NCBI RefSeq assembly: GCF_025264685.1
Contig: NZ_CP073721.1
Location: 6,589,501 to 6,653,500 of the forward strand
DNA: 64,000 bases
Source of the DNA: Dactylosporangium roseum
Lineage (GTDB): Bacteria; Actinomycetota; Actinomycetes; Mycobacteriales; Micromonosporaceae
Direction of reading: 5' to 3'
The translations under genes and the position numbers were made by a program. Below are positions 16,025 to 24,718 of the stretch, one piece after another; positions within the stretch are counted from its first letter, which is position 1, and the number at the start of each line of letters is the position of its first letter. Below the pieces are notes generated by a model. The model did no database searches and was not told where the DNA came from. It saw nothing but the letters and a program-made list of their open reading frames with translations.

Positions 16025-17319
16025 CCGCCCCGAGCGACCCGCACGGCCGGGGAGCCGGCGACTGGCAGGACGGGTCGCAGCGCCGGCTCACCGGTATCGT
16101 GCTGCCCTCGTTCGACGACCCCGGCGCCGACTTCGACGAGCTCGAACACCGCTCCGGCCGGGACACCCGGCCGGAGGCGACGGACGAAGCCCACAGCGTG
16201 CCGGTCGTGCCGTCCGGGCCGCCCCCGTCGTGGCCGCCGCTGCCGGAGGACACCGCCGCGCAGGAGCGCGATCCGGAGCAGGCGAAGCGCGAGTTCCCCC
16301 GCTACATCCACGGCGAGTTCGTCCTCCCGGCCGGCACCCCGCGGCAGGAGCCCGCCCTCGACCCGTTCGTCATGCCCCTGGCCGCCCCGGCGACGGAAGC
16401 ACCACCGGCGGCCGTCGTGACCCCGGTGCCCCCCGAGATCGCCGACGCCCCCACCCGGCCCATCCCGGCGGTGCCGCCCGCCTCCGACGAACCGGCGGAC
16501 CGGCCCACGGCACCTCACGTCCACAGAGGATCCGGACCGCAGACGCAGCCGGCCCGACCCCGGCTCACGCAACCCCGCCCCACCCCGGCCGAACCCACCC
16601 ACGCCGAACCCACCCAGCCGCGGAGGGCCGGCCCGTGGAACGGTGTGCCGCACCCCGCGTTCCCGGATGCGACAGCCCGGACGTTCCGCATCCTGCCCAT
16701 CGCCGCCGACCTGCTGCCGCTGGAGATCTCCGAGACGCGCCGCGTCCGCCGGGTCCGCCGGTTCGTCGTCTCCGGCGTCGCCCTGGTCACCGCGCTGGTG
16801 CTGGCCTGGTACGGCTCGGCGGCCTACGAGACCGGCCGGGCCCAGCGGGACCTCGACAGCGCCACGGACACCACGCTCAGCCTGACCCGCCAGCAGAACG
16901 CCTACAACGAGCAGGTCAAGACCCGCGCCCGGTCCATGCGGATCACCAACCAGCTCAAGGTGGTCCTGGCCCGGGACCTGTCCTGGTCGGCGCTGCTCAC
17001 CTCGTTGCAGCAGGCCGCACCGAAGGGCGTGAAGATCACCGGGGTCACCGGCTCGCTGTCGGCGGACAGCGAGACCCGGTCGCCGGGCGGTGCCGTCGGC
17101 CTCATCACGCTCACCGGCACCGCCCCGACGAAGACCGCCGTCGCGTCCTACGTGGACACCCTCGGTGGCGTGGAGGGCATCGCGAACCCGTTCCCGACCG
17201 ACGCGACGCAGGAGGACGACGTGGTGGCGTTCACCGTCCGCATGGACATCACCGGGGCCGCGCTCGGCGGGCGGTACACGACGCCGTCGGCGGCTCCCAG
17301 CGCCTCGGGAGGCAACTGA
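16021..17319 (+). CDS. pilN: PilN-like pilus alignment protein with a long Pro-rich cytosolic extension
   Basis: 432 residues. Residues 1 to about 235 are low-complexity, rich in Pro, Ala, Glu and Thr, and contain RYIHGEFVLP. A PilN-like core follows: DLLPLEISETRRVRRVRR, one membrane span (about 248-268), a coiled segment and a ferredoxin-like periplasmic domain. In Gram-negative PilN the PilM-binding tail is only a few residues (INLLPW-type), whereas here NLLP is replaced by ADLLPLEI after a very long extension. The start is fixed by the ATGA overlap with pilM. Its position between pilM and pilO supports the name. Confidence 0.82.
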   Translation: MTAPSDPHGRGAGDWQDGSQRRLTGIVLPSFDDPGADFDELEHRSGRDTRPEATDEAHSVPVVPSGPPPSWPPLPEDTAAQERDPEQAKREFPRYIHGEFVLPAGTPRQEPALDPFVMPLAAPATEAPPAAVVTPVPPEIADAPTRPIPAVPPASDEPADRPTAPHVHRGSGPQTQPARPRLTQPRPTPAEPTHAEPTQPRRAGPWNGVPHPAFPDATARTFRILPIAADLLPLEISETRRVRRVRRFVVSGVALVTALVLAWYGSAAYETGRAQRDLDSATDTTLSLTRQQNAYNEQVKTRARSMRITNQLKVVLARDLSWSALLTSLQQAAPKGVKITGVTGSLSADSETRSPGGAVGLITLTGTAPTKTAVASYVDTLGGVEGIANPFPTDATQEDDVVAFTVRMDITGAALGGRYTTPSAAPSASGGN

Positions 17320-17876
17320 TGCGAAGCGACCGCCTCTGGCAGCTCGGCGGCGCCCTGTGCGCGGCCGCGATCGTGGCGTTCGGCTGGTTCTTCTTCATCA
17401 ACCCGAAGTACCAGGAGGCCGCCGACATCCGGGCCCGCGTCGACGACACCGGCGTCCAGGTCGCCGTCCAGCGGCAGAAGCTGGCCCAACTGCGCAAGGA
17501 CAACGAGCACCTCGGGGAGTACCAGGCCCAGCTCGCCGCCGACCTCGCCGCGCTGCCGGAGACCGACTCGGTGTCGTCGCTGCTGCGGGAGTTGCAGGCC
17601 GCGGGTGAGCTGGCCGGCGTGACGGTGAGCGGCGTGACGGTCGGCAACGCGGTCGCCATGAAGACGGCCGGTGCGACGGTGCACGCGCTGCCGGTGAGCC
17701 TGTCGGTGGTCGGCCCCAGCGGGAAGATCAACCCGTTCCTCGACCAGTTGCAGAAGGTACAGCCGCGGGCGGTGCTCATCAGCAGCGTCAACCTCGCGCC
17801 CAGCACCGCCGACGGCGCCGGCGACCGTACCAACGTGACCGTCAACCTGCACGCGTTCTACGCCCCGACCGAGTAG
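17319..17876 (+). CDS. pilO: PilO-like pilus alignment protein
   Basis: 185 residues: a short cytosolic N-terminus, one span (about 8-27), a coiled coil (about 35-75, LRKDNEHLGEYQAQL) and a periplasmic ferredoxin-like domain ending FLDQLQKVQPRAVLISSVNL. It overlaps the pilN stop (TGATG). It would pair with PilN as a dimer that links the platform to the pilus fibre. There is no PilP or PilQ downstream, as expected in a bacterium without an outer membrane. Confidence 0.85.
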   Translation: MRSDRLWQLGGALCAAAIVAFGWFFFINPKYQEAADIRARVDDTGVQVAVQRQKLAQLRKDNEHLGEYQAQLAADLAALPETDSVSSLLRELQAAGELAGVTVSGVTVGNAVAMKTAGATVHALPVSLSVVGPSGKINPFLDQLQKVQPRAVLISSVNLAPSTADGAGDRTNVTVNLHAFYAPTE

Positions 17877-17885
17877 CAGGCCGTC

Positions 17886-19547
17886 ATGACCCCGCGCCCC
17901 AAGGACGACACAGGCTTCAGCCTGGTCGAGACCCTCGCCTCGATCGCGATCATCGGGGTCGTCATGACGGCGCTGACGACCTTCTTCGTGTCCACGACGA
18001 ACACGCTGAACAAGGAGCGCGGCCTGCAGATGGCGGTGCGGCTCGCCCATGACGGCGTCGAGCTGGTCAAGTCGCTGCCGGGCGCCACCGTCGTCGCGGG
18101 CCGCAGCCGCAAGGACGTCGCGAACCAGCTCAAGAACGACACGATCCCGTCGCTCGACCTCGCTGCGCTCAACGCCACGATGCGGCCGGCCTACGACACG
18201 ACCCTGGCCGCGACCGCGAGCAGCGTGAACCCGGTCCTGCCGATCGTGCCCGAGCGGATGAAGGTCAACGACACGTCGTTCGAGCGGCACTGGCTCGTCG
18301 GCGCGTGCACGATGCCGCTCGGCGGCGGGGACTGCGGTGTCGCGGCGATCGCCGACCCGTTGCGCTACTACCGGGTCGTCGTGGCGGTCACCTGGCAGAA
18401 CACGCGGGCGTGCGCGGGCGGCCGGTGCTCGTACGTCACCCAGACCCTGGTCTCCGCGTCCTCGACGGATCCGGTGTTCAACCCGAGCGTCACGGTGGCG
18501 CCGCCGCTGCCCGACAACCCGGGTAACCAGGCCAGTGACGTCGGCGTGGCGATCGACCCGGTGAAGCTCTCCGCGACGACGTCGTACCCGCCGATCACGT
18601 GGACGGCGGACAATCTGCCGCCGGGCCTGTCGATGAGCGACGCCGGGCTCATCAGCGGCACCCCGAAGATCCCCGGCGTGTACGTGGTGCGGGTGAACGT
18701 GCAGGACGCGAGCAGCGCCAACGACGCCTCGTTCAACTGGGTGGTGAACGCGCTGCCGACGCTCGCGCCGCCGGACCAGACGTGGGACGCGGGCTCGGCG
18801 GTGTCCTACCAGGTGCCGGTCGTCGGCGGAACGGCCCCGTTCACCTGGACGGCGAAGGGCCTGCCGGACGGCCTGTCGATCGACCCGGTGACGGGTGTCG
18901 TCACCGGGTCGAGCAAGGTCAGCGGCCCGGCGGCGGTGGCGACGGTCGACGTGACGGTCACCGACAAGTACCAGCGGTCCGCGAAGGCGTCGTTCAAGTG
19001 GAACGTGAAGGCCGCGGTGCTCTCCCCGAACCGTTCGGTCCCGATCGCGCTGAACCAGGGTGAGGCCTACTCCGGTTCGGTCGTCGGGGGCGGCGGCTCC
19101 GGCAGCTACACCTGGTCGGCGACGAACCTGCCGGACGGGCTCACGATCTCCGGCGCCGGTCTGGTGACCGGCACGGTGAACGGTTCGACGCGGTACCTCG
19201 TGACGATCGGCATCAGGGACAGCCTGGGCGCGACGAACTCGATGCTGGTCCCGGTCGACGTGACGGTGAAGGGCACCGGTCTGCGGGTCACCGCGCCGTC
19301 GACGGCGTCCGCGGACCGGACGAACGCCAAGGGCACCGCGATCACGACGGTGACGGCGCAGGCCGGTGGCGGCGCCGGGACGTACCGGTGGACGCAGACG
19401 GGCCTGCCGCCGGGCGTCTCGCTGAACGCGACCACCGGGGCGATGACCGGCACCCCGACCACGGCCGGCACCTACATCGTGACGCTCGTCGTCACCGACA
19501 AGGCGAAGACGTCTTCCATCTTCATGTTCGTCTGGACGATCACATGA
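17886..19547 (+). CDS. Minor pilin with repeated Ig-like domains
   Basis: 553 residues. The leader MTPRPKDDTG is followed by G|FSLVETLASIAIIG, a class III prepilin site with Glu at +5. After about 200 residues of pilin-like domain with several cysteines (ACTMPLGGGDC, ACAGGRC) come four consecutive modules of about 85-95 residues. Each has the putative-Ig pattern WTxxxLPxGLS...GxxxGTP followed by VxVxD: for example ITWTADNLPPGLSM, FTWTAKGLPDGLSI, YTWSATNLPDGLTI and YRWTQTGLPPGVSL. It looks like a pilus-tip stalk carrying adhesive modules. It overlaps the next pilin gene by 4 bp. Confidence 0.85.
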   Translation: MTPRPKDDTGFSLVETLASIAIIGVVMTALTTFFVSTTNTLNKERGLQMAVRLAHDGVELVKSLPGATVVAGRSRKDVANQLKNDTIPSLDLAALNATMRPAYDTTLAATASSVNPVLPIVPERMKVNDTSFERHWLVGACTMPLGGGDCGVAAIADPLRYYRVVVAVTWQNTRACAGGRCSYVTQTLVSASSTDPVFNPSVTVAPPLPDNPGNQASDVGVAIDPVKLSATTSYPPITWTADNLPPGLSMSDAGLISGTPKIPGVYVVRVNVQDASSANDASFNWVVNALPTLAPPDQTWDAGSAVSYQVPVVGGTAPFTWTAKGLPDGLSIDPVTGVVTGSSKVSGPAAVATVDVTVTDKYQRSAKASFKWNVKAAVLSPNRSVPIALNQGEAYSGSVVGGGGSGSYTWSATNLPDGLTISGAGLVTGTVNGSTRYLVTIGIRDSLGATNSMLVPVDVTVKGTGLRVTAPSTASADRTNAKGTAITTVTAQAGGGAGTYRWTQTGLPPGVSLNATTGAMTGTPTTAGTYIVTLVVTDKAKTSSIFMFVWTIT

Positions 19548-20170
19548 GCATCCCGAACATCCTGGCCAGGCTGCGGCGGCGGGCCGGGGCCGGCGCGGAC
19601 GACGACCGCGGCGTGACGCTCGCCGAGATGGCCGTCACCACCGGCATCCTGTCCGCTGTCATGGCCATCTTCACCACGGGGGTGGTGCAGCTATTCCGGG
19701 CCGGCAACAACAACCAGATGGTGGCGCTGACCCAGGCGGAGCTGAACACGGCGTTCCTGCGGCTGGACCGCGAGCTGCGCTACGCCGCGGGGATCGGGCC
19801 GGTCCACCCTACCGGGGGCGGGGGCGGCTCCGTCGAATACGTCAACACCGAGACGGCGACCGGCGTCCCGGAGTGCGCGCAACTGCACCTGGACGCGGCC
19901 GGCGGGACGCTGCGCCGGCAGGTGTGGCCGCAGGGGACGAAGCCGCAGCACCGCTGGACGGTACTGGCGAGCGAGGTCGACGTCGCGAAGAGCTCGTTCA
20001 CACTGCCGCCGCTGACCGAGAACACCGGCTTCCAGCGGCTGCGGATCAAGCTGGTGGTGACGACGCCGGGGCTGGGCCGCACCGTGGCGACCACGGACAT
20101 CACGTTCACCGCCCTGAACAGCACACGGGGCACCGACCCCGCCACCGTCTGCCCGGAAGCGAGGACGTGA
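19544..20170 (+). CDS. Minor pilin (PilW-like)
   Basis: 208 residues. The prepilin motif DRG|VTLAEMAVTTGIL has Glu at +5 and is followed by a long hydrophobic helix, then RLDRELRYAAG, typical of PilW-type minor pilins. The leader is unusually long and Arg-rich. The ATG overlaps the stop of the Ig-like pilin and its stop overlaps the next ATG, so all three minor pilins are translationally coupled. Confidence 0.85.
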   Translation: MSIPNILARLRRRAGAGADDDRGVTLAEMAVTTGILSAVMAIFTTGVVQLFRAGNNNQMVALTQAELNTAFLRLDRELRYAAGIGPVHPTGGGGGSVEYVNTETATGVPECAQLHLDAAGGTLRRQVWPQGTKPQHRWTVLASEVDVAKSSFTLPPLTENTGFQRLRIKLVVTTPGLGRTVATTDITFTALNSTRGTDPATVCPEART

Positions 20171-21675
20171 TGCGGCGCATCATCCGGCTGTTCCGCCGCG
20201 ACGACCGCGGCTCGCTGCCGCTCGCGATGCTGCTCACGCTGGTGGGGACGTCGTTGAGCACGCTCATGGTGCCGATCGTCATCACCCAGGTGCGGGACAC
20301 CGCGAGGACGGTCGAGCGGGCGAAGGCGCTGCACGCCGCGCAGTCCGGGATCGACGTCGTCATCGGCGGCATCCGGGCCTCGGGCGGCTCCATCGCCAAG
20401 CTGATGTGCTTCCCGGCCGACGATCCGCTGCTGGGCGTCGTCGGCGGCGGGCTGCCGGGCCGGTACCGGGTGTCGGTGCGGTTCCAGGACGTGGCGAAGA
20501 CGGACTTGCCGTGCGTGACGCGGGTGTCGCGCCTGCTGTCGGTGCCGTCGTTCGCGGTCATCACGTCGACCGGCACGGTCCAGGGCACCCCCGGTGCCGA
20601 GTTCCTGCCGGCGACGTCGCGGACGCTGACCGCGACCTACGTGTTCCGTTTCACCAACGAGAACATCGAGGGCGGGCTGGTGCGATTCCTCGGCGGCTCC
20701 TACTGCCTCGACGCGGGCTCCGGCTCTCCGGCGGTCGGCACCATCGTCACCACCCAGCCGTGCAGCGCGGGCAGTTCGCGGCAGACCTTCGCGTACACGA
20801 AGAGTCTCACCCTGCGACTGGTGTCGTCGAGGACGGCGGCGAACCCGCACGGTATGTGCCTCGACTCCGGCCCGGACCCGGTGCCGGGCACGCTCGTCCA
20901 GTTCCGGGTGTGCGGCTCCCCGACGATCCCGTACCACCAGCGGTGGAGCATCAACGACAGCTCCAAGTTCCAGGGCACGAAGGCGGACGGGAGCACCCTG
21001 AGTGATCTGTGCTTCCACGCGAAGGCCGGCAACACCGCGGGTGCGTTCGTCGAACTGTCGGCCTGCGGCGGCGCGGCGGACAACACCCGGGTGTTCGCCC
21101 CGGAGGCGTCGGTGGGTGCCGGCGCGGCCGGTCCCCCGGCGCAGCTCGTCAACTTCAAGCAGTTCGGCCGCTGCGTCGACGTGACGAACTTCAACGTCAC
21201 GCTCGGCTTCCTCATCGTGTGGCCGTGCAAGCAGGCGCCGAACCCGGTGAACGTCGGCTGGAACCAGCGCTGGACGGTCCCGTCCGAAAGCACCGGGATC
21301 GGCACGGTCAGCGGGCGGATCACCACCTCCGACGGCAGGACGACGTACTGCCTGACGACCGCGGAACCGGACGCCGCGTCGAAGTTCGTGACGGTGGCGG
21401 CGTGCCCGACCGGCACCGACGACGCGACCCGCTGGGCGGTCTCGTACCAGGAGCAGAGCTACGGGACGAGCTACGTCATCAAGGACCACAACGGCCGCTG
21501 CCTCAGCCCGACGAACCTCGACGACAAGACCCTGCCCGCGAACGACGTCTTCAAGGGCACCACCACGGTCAGCAAGCTCATCACGGCGCCGTGCGACGGC
21601 TCGAAGCTGCAGAAGTGGAACGCACCGGCGAACATCGAAGATCCTTCACCCCTGAAGAACATCGGGGAGGACTGA
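20170..21675 (+). CDS. PilX-like membrane protein with ricin-type beta-trefoil lectin region
   Basis: 501 residues. The N-terminus DDRGSLPLAMLLTLVG resembles a prepilin segment but lacks Glu at +5, followed by one membrane helix and AARTVERAKALHAAQSGID, a PilX-like pattern. From about residue 170 the chain becomes Cys-rich with repeated lectin signatures: GSYCLDAG, HQRWSI, GRCVDV, NQRWTV, GRCLSP and LQKWN. These QxW and GxCLD elements are those of ricin B-type beta-trefoils, probably two trefoils in tandem. An adhesin at the pilus tip or cell surface is inferred. It is the last gene of the pilus operon. Confidence 0.8.
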   Translation: MRRIIRLFRRDDRGSLPLAMLLTLVGTSLSTLMVPIVITQVRDTARTVERAKALHAAQSGIDVVIGGIRASGGSIAKLMCFPADDPLLGVVGGGLPGRYRVSVRFQDVAKTDLPCVTRVSRLLSVPSFAVITSTGTVQGTPGAEFLPATSRTLTATYVFRFTNENIEGGLVRFLGGSYCLDAGSGSPAVGTIVTTQPCSAGSSRQTFAYTKSLTLRLVSSRTAANPHGMCLDSGPDPVPGTLVQFRVCGSPTIPYHQRWSINDSSKFQGTKADGSTLSDLCFHAKAGNTAGAFVELSACGGAADNTRVFAPEASVGAGAAGPPAQLVNFKQFGRCVDVTNFNVTLGFLIVWPCKQAPNPVNVGWNQRWTVPSESTGIGTVSGRITTSDGRTTYCLTTAEPDAASKFVTVAACPTGTDDATRWAVSYQEQSYGTSYVIKDHNGRCLSPTNLDDKTLPANDVFKGTTTVSKLITAPCDGSKLQKWNAPANIEDPSPLKNIGED

Positions 21676-21780
21676 CCTTCACCTAGGGGATGTCCTGACC
21701 CGGGCGGGGCCGGGAGATCAGGGTGAAGTCGGTGCATCGCCTGGATGGCATCGAGGCGGGCCGGGACGAAGCTGAACGCC

Positions 21781-22545
21781 ATGACCATCACCTGGGAGGA
21801 GCCGAAGGCCGCGACCGGGCCGGCACCGGTCGCACTGGGCCGGCAGGTCGCCATCGTGACCGCGGCCGTGGCCGCCTACTTCCTCGTCCGCGGCGCCACC
21901 GAGGCGGCGACGGGTCGCGCGCTGGACAACGCGTACTCCATCGTGGACTTCGAGCGTTCCGTCGGGCTGTTCCACGAGTCGTGGCTGCAGCGGACGTTCG
22001 CCGGGGCACCGGAAGTGGCGACGTTCTTCAACTGGATCTACATCTGGGGCCACTGGCCGGTCATCGTGGTGACCCTGATCTGGCTGGCGCGCAGCCATCC
22101 CGCGATCTACTACCGCACCCGCAACGCGATGCTGCTGTCCGGCGGCGTCGGCCTGGTCGTGTTCACGCTGTTCCCGGTGGCCCCGCCACGCCTCGCCGCG
22201 CTGGGCATGGTCGACACGGTGACGGCGACCTCCGACGCCTACCGGGTGCTGCAGCCGACGATGTTCACCAACCAGTACGCGGCGATGCCGAGCCTGCACG
22301 TCGGCTGGGACCTGCTGATCGGCCTGGCCATCGTGGTCGCCGCCCGGCGGCCGCTGCTGAAGGCGGTCGGCGCGGCCCTGCCGGTCCTGATGGTCGCGGC
22401 GGTGGTCCTGACCGCCAACCACTACATCGTCGACGCGATCGCCGGCGCCGCTCTCACCACGCTGTGCTGGTTGTTCTTCACGGCCCGGCAGCGCATCCCG
22501 TCGCCGCGCGGTTATGCCGGCTGGGACGGGATGCGGGTGCGGTAG
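21781..22545 (+). CDS. PAP2-superfamily membrane phosphatase/transferase
   Basis: About 254 residues with five to six membrane spans. The PAP2 signatures are present: AAMPSLHVGWDLLIG (SxxxH) and ANHYIVDAIAGA (the HxxxD motif), with an upstream RTRNAM Arg. This arrangement is that of the inositolphosphotransferase (AUR1/IPT1-like) branch, which acts on lipid-linked phosphates. ATG 21781 (MTITWEEP) is preferred over 21745 because the intervening codons look non-coding; neither has a convincing ribosome-binding site. Confidence 0.8.
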   Translation: MTITWEEPKAATGPAPVALGRQVAIVTAAVAAYFLVRGATEAATGRALDNAYSIVDFERSVGLFHESWLQRTFAGAPEVATFFNWIYIWGHWPVIVVTLIWLARSHPAIYYRTRNAMLLSGGVGLVVFTLFPVAPPRLAALGMVDTVTATSDAYRVLQPTMFTNQYAAMPSLHVGWDLLIGLAIVVAARRPLLKAVGAALPVLMVAAVVLTANHYIVDAIAGAALTTLCWLFFTARQRIPSPRGYAGWDGMRVR

Positions 22546-22598
22546 CCGGACACCGGCAACTCGCGGCGCCCACCCCGCCGAGCGCATACGCTGCACAC

Positions 22599-23501
22599 AT
22601 GGACCATCTCGCCGCGGAACCGCTCGAGGTCGAGCGCACGGGGTTTCCGGCGGACGTGATCCCGCTGCAGTATCAGGCGCTGCTGCTGACCGACGAGCGC
22701 CGGATGGACGCCTTCCAGCGGGCGATCGTTCACGCTGTCCGGCCGGGTATGCGGGTCCTCGACCTGGGCGCCGGGACCGGCGTGCTGTCGTTCTTCGCCG
22801 CGAGTCAGGGCGCGACGGTGACGGCGGTCGAGCGGGAGCCACGGGTGTTCGCCACGGCCCGGGCCGCGCTGCGGGCCGCCGTCGGCGACGCGGTGCGCGT
22901 CCTGCACGCCGACGCCCGCGACTACCTGCCGGAGGAGCCGGTCGACGTGGTGCTGTGCGAGATGCTCCACGTCGGCCTGCTCCGCGAACGGCAGCTCGAA
23001 GTGATCAACAGCTTCAAGCGCCGGTACCTGAGGCATGTCGGCGGCCCGCTCCCCCGGTTCCTGCCGGAGGCGTGCGTCCAGGCGGCCCAGCCGGTCGAGC
23101 AGGACTTCACGTACTGTGGCTATACCGTGCCGGCACCGGTCTTCCAGTTGCCGGACAGCATCCAGCCGCGCACGGTCGAGGCGGCGCCGCCGCAGGTGTT
23201 CCAGCAGTTCTTCTACCAGGACCCGCTGCCCGGCCGGTGCGGCGCCGACCTGCGGTTCGTGGCCGAGCGCCCGGCGACGGTCAACGCGGCGCGGATCGTC
23301 ACCAAGAATCTGCTGGCGCTCACGTACGAGCCGCCCGGCAGCATCGACTGGACGATGAACTATCTCGTGGTGCCGCTGCGCGAGCCTGTCGAGGTGCTGG
23401 CCGGCGACGAGGTGCGGCTCCGGTTCGACTACTGCCCGGGCGACGAGATCCCGGCCCTCACCGACTCGCTGGAGGTCAACGTCCTCGCGCCCGCCGGGTA
23501 G
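22599..23501 (+). CDS. Class I SAM-dependent methyltransferase, PRMT-like
   Basis: 300 residues. SAM site: VLDLGAGTGVLSFFAASQGA then TAVEREPRVF, with CEMLHVGLLRE where arginine methyltransferases have their first Glu loop. A beta-barrel-like C-terminal half contains FYQDPLPGRCGADLRF and SIDWTMNYLVVPL, again like the PRMT family. A true PRMT double-E hairpin is not complete, so the substrate is open. The ATG at 22599 is preferred; the long upstream frame is shadow of the PAP2 gene. Confidence 0.78.
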   Translation: MDHLAAEPLEVERTGFPADVIPLQYQALLLTDERRMDAFQRAIVHAVRPGMRVLDLGAGTGVLSFFAASQGATVTAVEREPRVFATARAALRAAVGDAVRVLHADARDYLPEEPVDVVLCEMLHVGLLRERQLEVINSFKRRYLRHVGGPLPRFLPEACVQAAQPVEQDFTYCGYTVPAPVFQLPDSIQPRTVEAAPPQVFQQFFYQDPLPGRCGADLRFVAERPATVNAARIVTKNLLALTYEPPGSIDWTMNYLVVPLREPVEVLAGDEVRLRFDYCPGDEIPALTDSLEVNVLAPAG

Positions 23502-23510
23502 ATTTCGGGG

Positions 23511-24056
23511 ATGCGACGCAGGCTCGCGCTCGCCGGTGTCATCGCCGGGACCCTCCCCTGGGTCGTCATGATCCTCGTGCCGACGTCGCGGGAGCGCCGG
23601 GTCAACCTCGACCCGGTCCAGGGCCTGACGGACGTGCTCACCGGTGACCCGCGGGCGGCGGTCGTCCAGATGGGCGGCAACCTGGCGGTGTTCGCGGCGT
23701 TCGGCGCGCTCGGCCCGCTCCGGTGGCGGCTCAGCGCCTGGACGGTCACCGGCCTCGCCGCGCTCGGCTCGCTGATCCTGGAGTCGTTGCAGTACGTGCT
23801 GTGCCTCGGCCGTGTCTCGGCTGTCGACGACGTCATCGTCAACGCGCTGGGTGCGGGACTGGCGGCGCTGCTGACCCGCCGCTGGTGGCTGCGGAACGCG
23901 GAACGCGACGCGCCCGGCCCGTCGCGCTCAGCGCCGGCGCGGCCGCATACGTCGCTCAGCCGGTCAGTTCGTCGACGATGCGCTGCGCCGTGGTGGCGTG
24001 TTTCGCGTAGGCGCTCGCGAACGCGGACCGCTGGACGGCCTGGGCCGCGTTCGTGA
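23511..24056 (+). CDS. VanZ-family membrane protein
   Basis: 181 residues with about four membrane spans. The VanZ pattern is clear: GNLAVFAAFGALGPL, then ILESLQYVLCLGRVSAVDDVIVNALGAGLAALL with the conserved Glu, Gln, Gly-Arg and Asp-Asp. The tail after residue 130 is Arg/Pro/Ser-rich and overlaps the 3' end of the convergent lysozyme-like gene by about 100 bp, so the last residues may not matter. Relatives confer teicoplanin tolerance or have unknown membrane roles. Confidence 0.8.
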   Translation: MRRRLALAGVIAGTLPWVVMILVPTSRERRVNLDPVQGLTDVLTGDPRAAVVQMGGNLAVFAAFGALGPLRWRLSAWTVTGLAALGSLILESLQYVLCLGRVSAVDDVIVNALGAGLAALLTRRWWLRNAERDAPGPSRSAPARPHTSLSRSVRRRCAAPWWRVSRRRSRTRTAGRPGPRS

Positions 24057-24645
24057 CGCTCATCTGCTGCCAGCCGTTGACCTTGAGCAGCCGGTTGTAG
24101 AACTTCGCCGACGCGAACGCCGGGTCCATCAACTGCTCGGGTGTGCCCCAGATGCTGACCCGTTGCTGGAAGATGCCCACCGAGTCGTAGTCGGTGCCGG
24201 TCCCGTCGTGTGGCAGCCTCATCGAGGCCGGCACCTTCGGGTTGGCGAGGTTGCGCAGGTAGGACTCCTGCAACGCGGTCGCGATCGCCACCACCATGGC
24301 CCGCTCGGGTAGCTGCATCTGCCGGGCCACCTCGATGACGATGAACGCGTTGTTCGTCTGCGCCTGGTTCAGCCCGGCGACCGGCTTGGGCACCAGCGAC
24401 GCGCCCGGCGCGGAGGCGACCAGGACCCCCCGGGCCGCGTTGGCCCCGCTGTGGGTCTCGTAGAACTTCGCGGCGTCGAAGGAGGTGTCGTCCGCGACCG
24501 GGGCTGAACCCTCGGGAAAGATCGCCCAGGAAACACCGACACTGATCAATGAGGCGACCAGGCTGACCACCGCCAGGAGCGCCAGCCTGCTGATGTGCAG
24601 ACGGTGTCCGGCGGTGCGCCTGCGCCGAGAGGTGGCGCCACGCAC
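23956..24645 (-). CDS. Secreted lysozyme-like peptidoglycan hydrolase
   Basis: 229 residues. A basic N-terminus and one hydrophobic segment (about 20-42, LALLAVVSLVASLISVGVS) anchor or export it. The domain from about residue 95 has AIATALQESYLRNLANP (catalytic Glu in the QES motif), DSVGIFQQRVSIWG and FYNRLLKVNGWQQM, the pattern of actinobacterial transglycosylase-like proteins found at the ends of NlpC/P60 or M23 hydrolases. Cleavage of glycan strands is inferred. It converges on the VanZ gene. Confidence 0.8.
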   Translation of the reverse strand: MRGATSRRRRTAGHRLHISRLALLAVVSLVASLISVGVSWAIFPEGSAPVADDTSFDAAKFYETHSGANAARGVLVASAPGASLVPKPVAGLNQAQTNNAFIVIEVARQMQLPERAMVVAIATALQESYLRNLANPKVPASMRLPHDGTGTDYDSVGIFQQRVSIWGTPEQLMDPAFASAKFYNRLLKVNGWQQMSVTNAAQAVQRSAFASAYAKHATTAQRIVDELTG

Positions 24646-24718
24646 CGCGACAGCTTACGAACGTGGCGCCCGTACCGAAAGACGGGATCCCTCTCTCACC
24701 TCATTGTTTGAACAAAAC

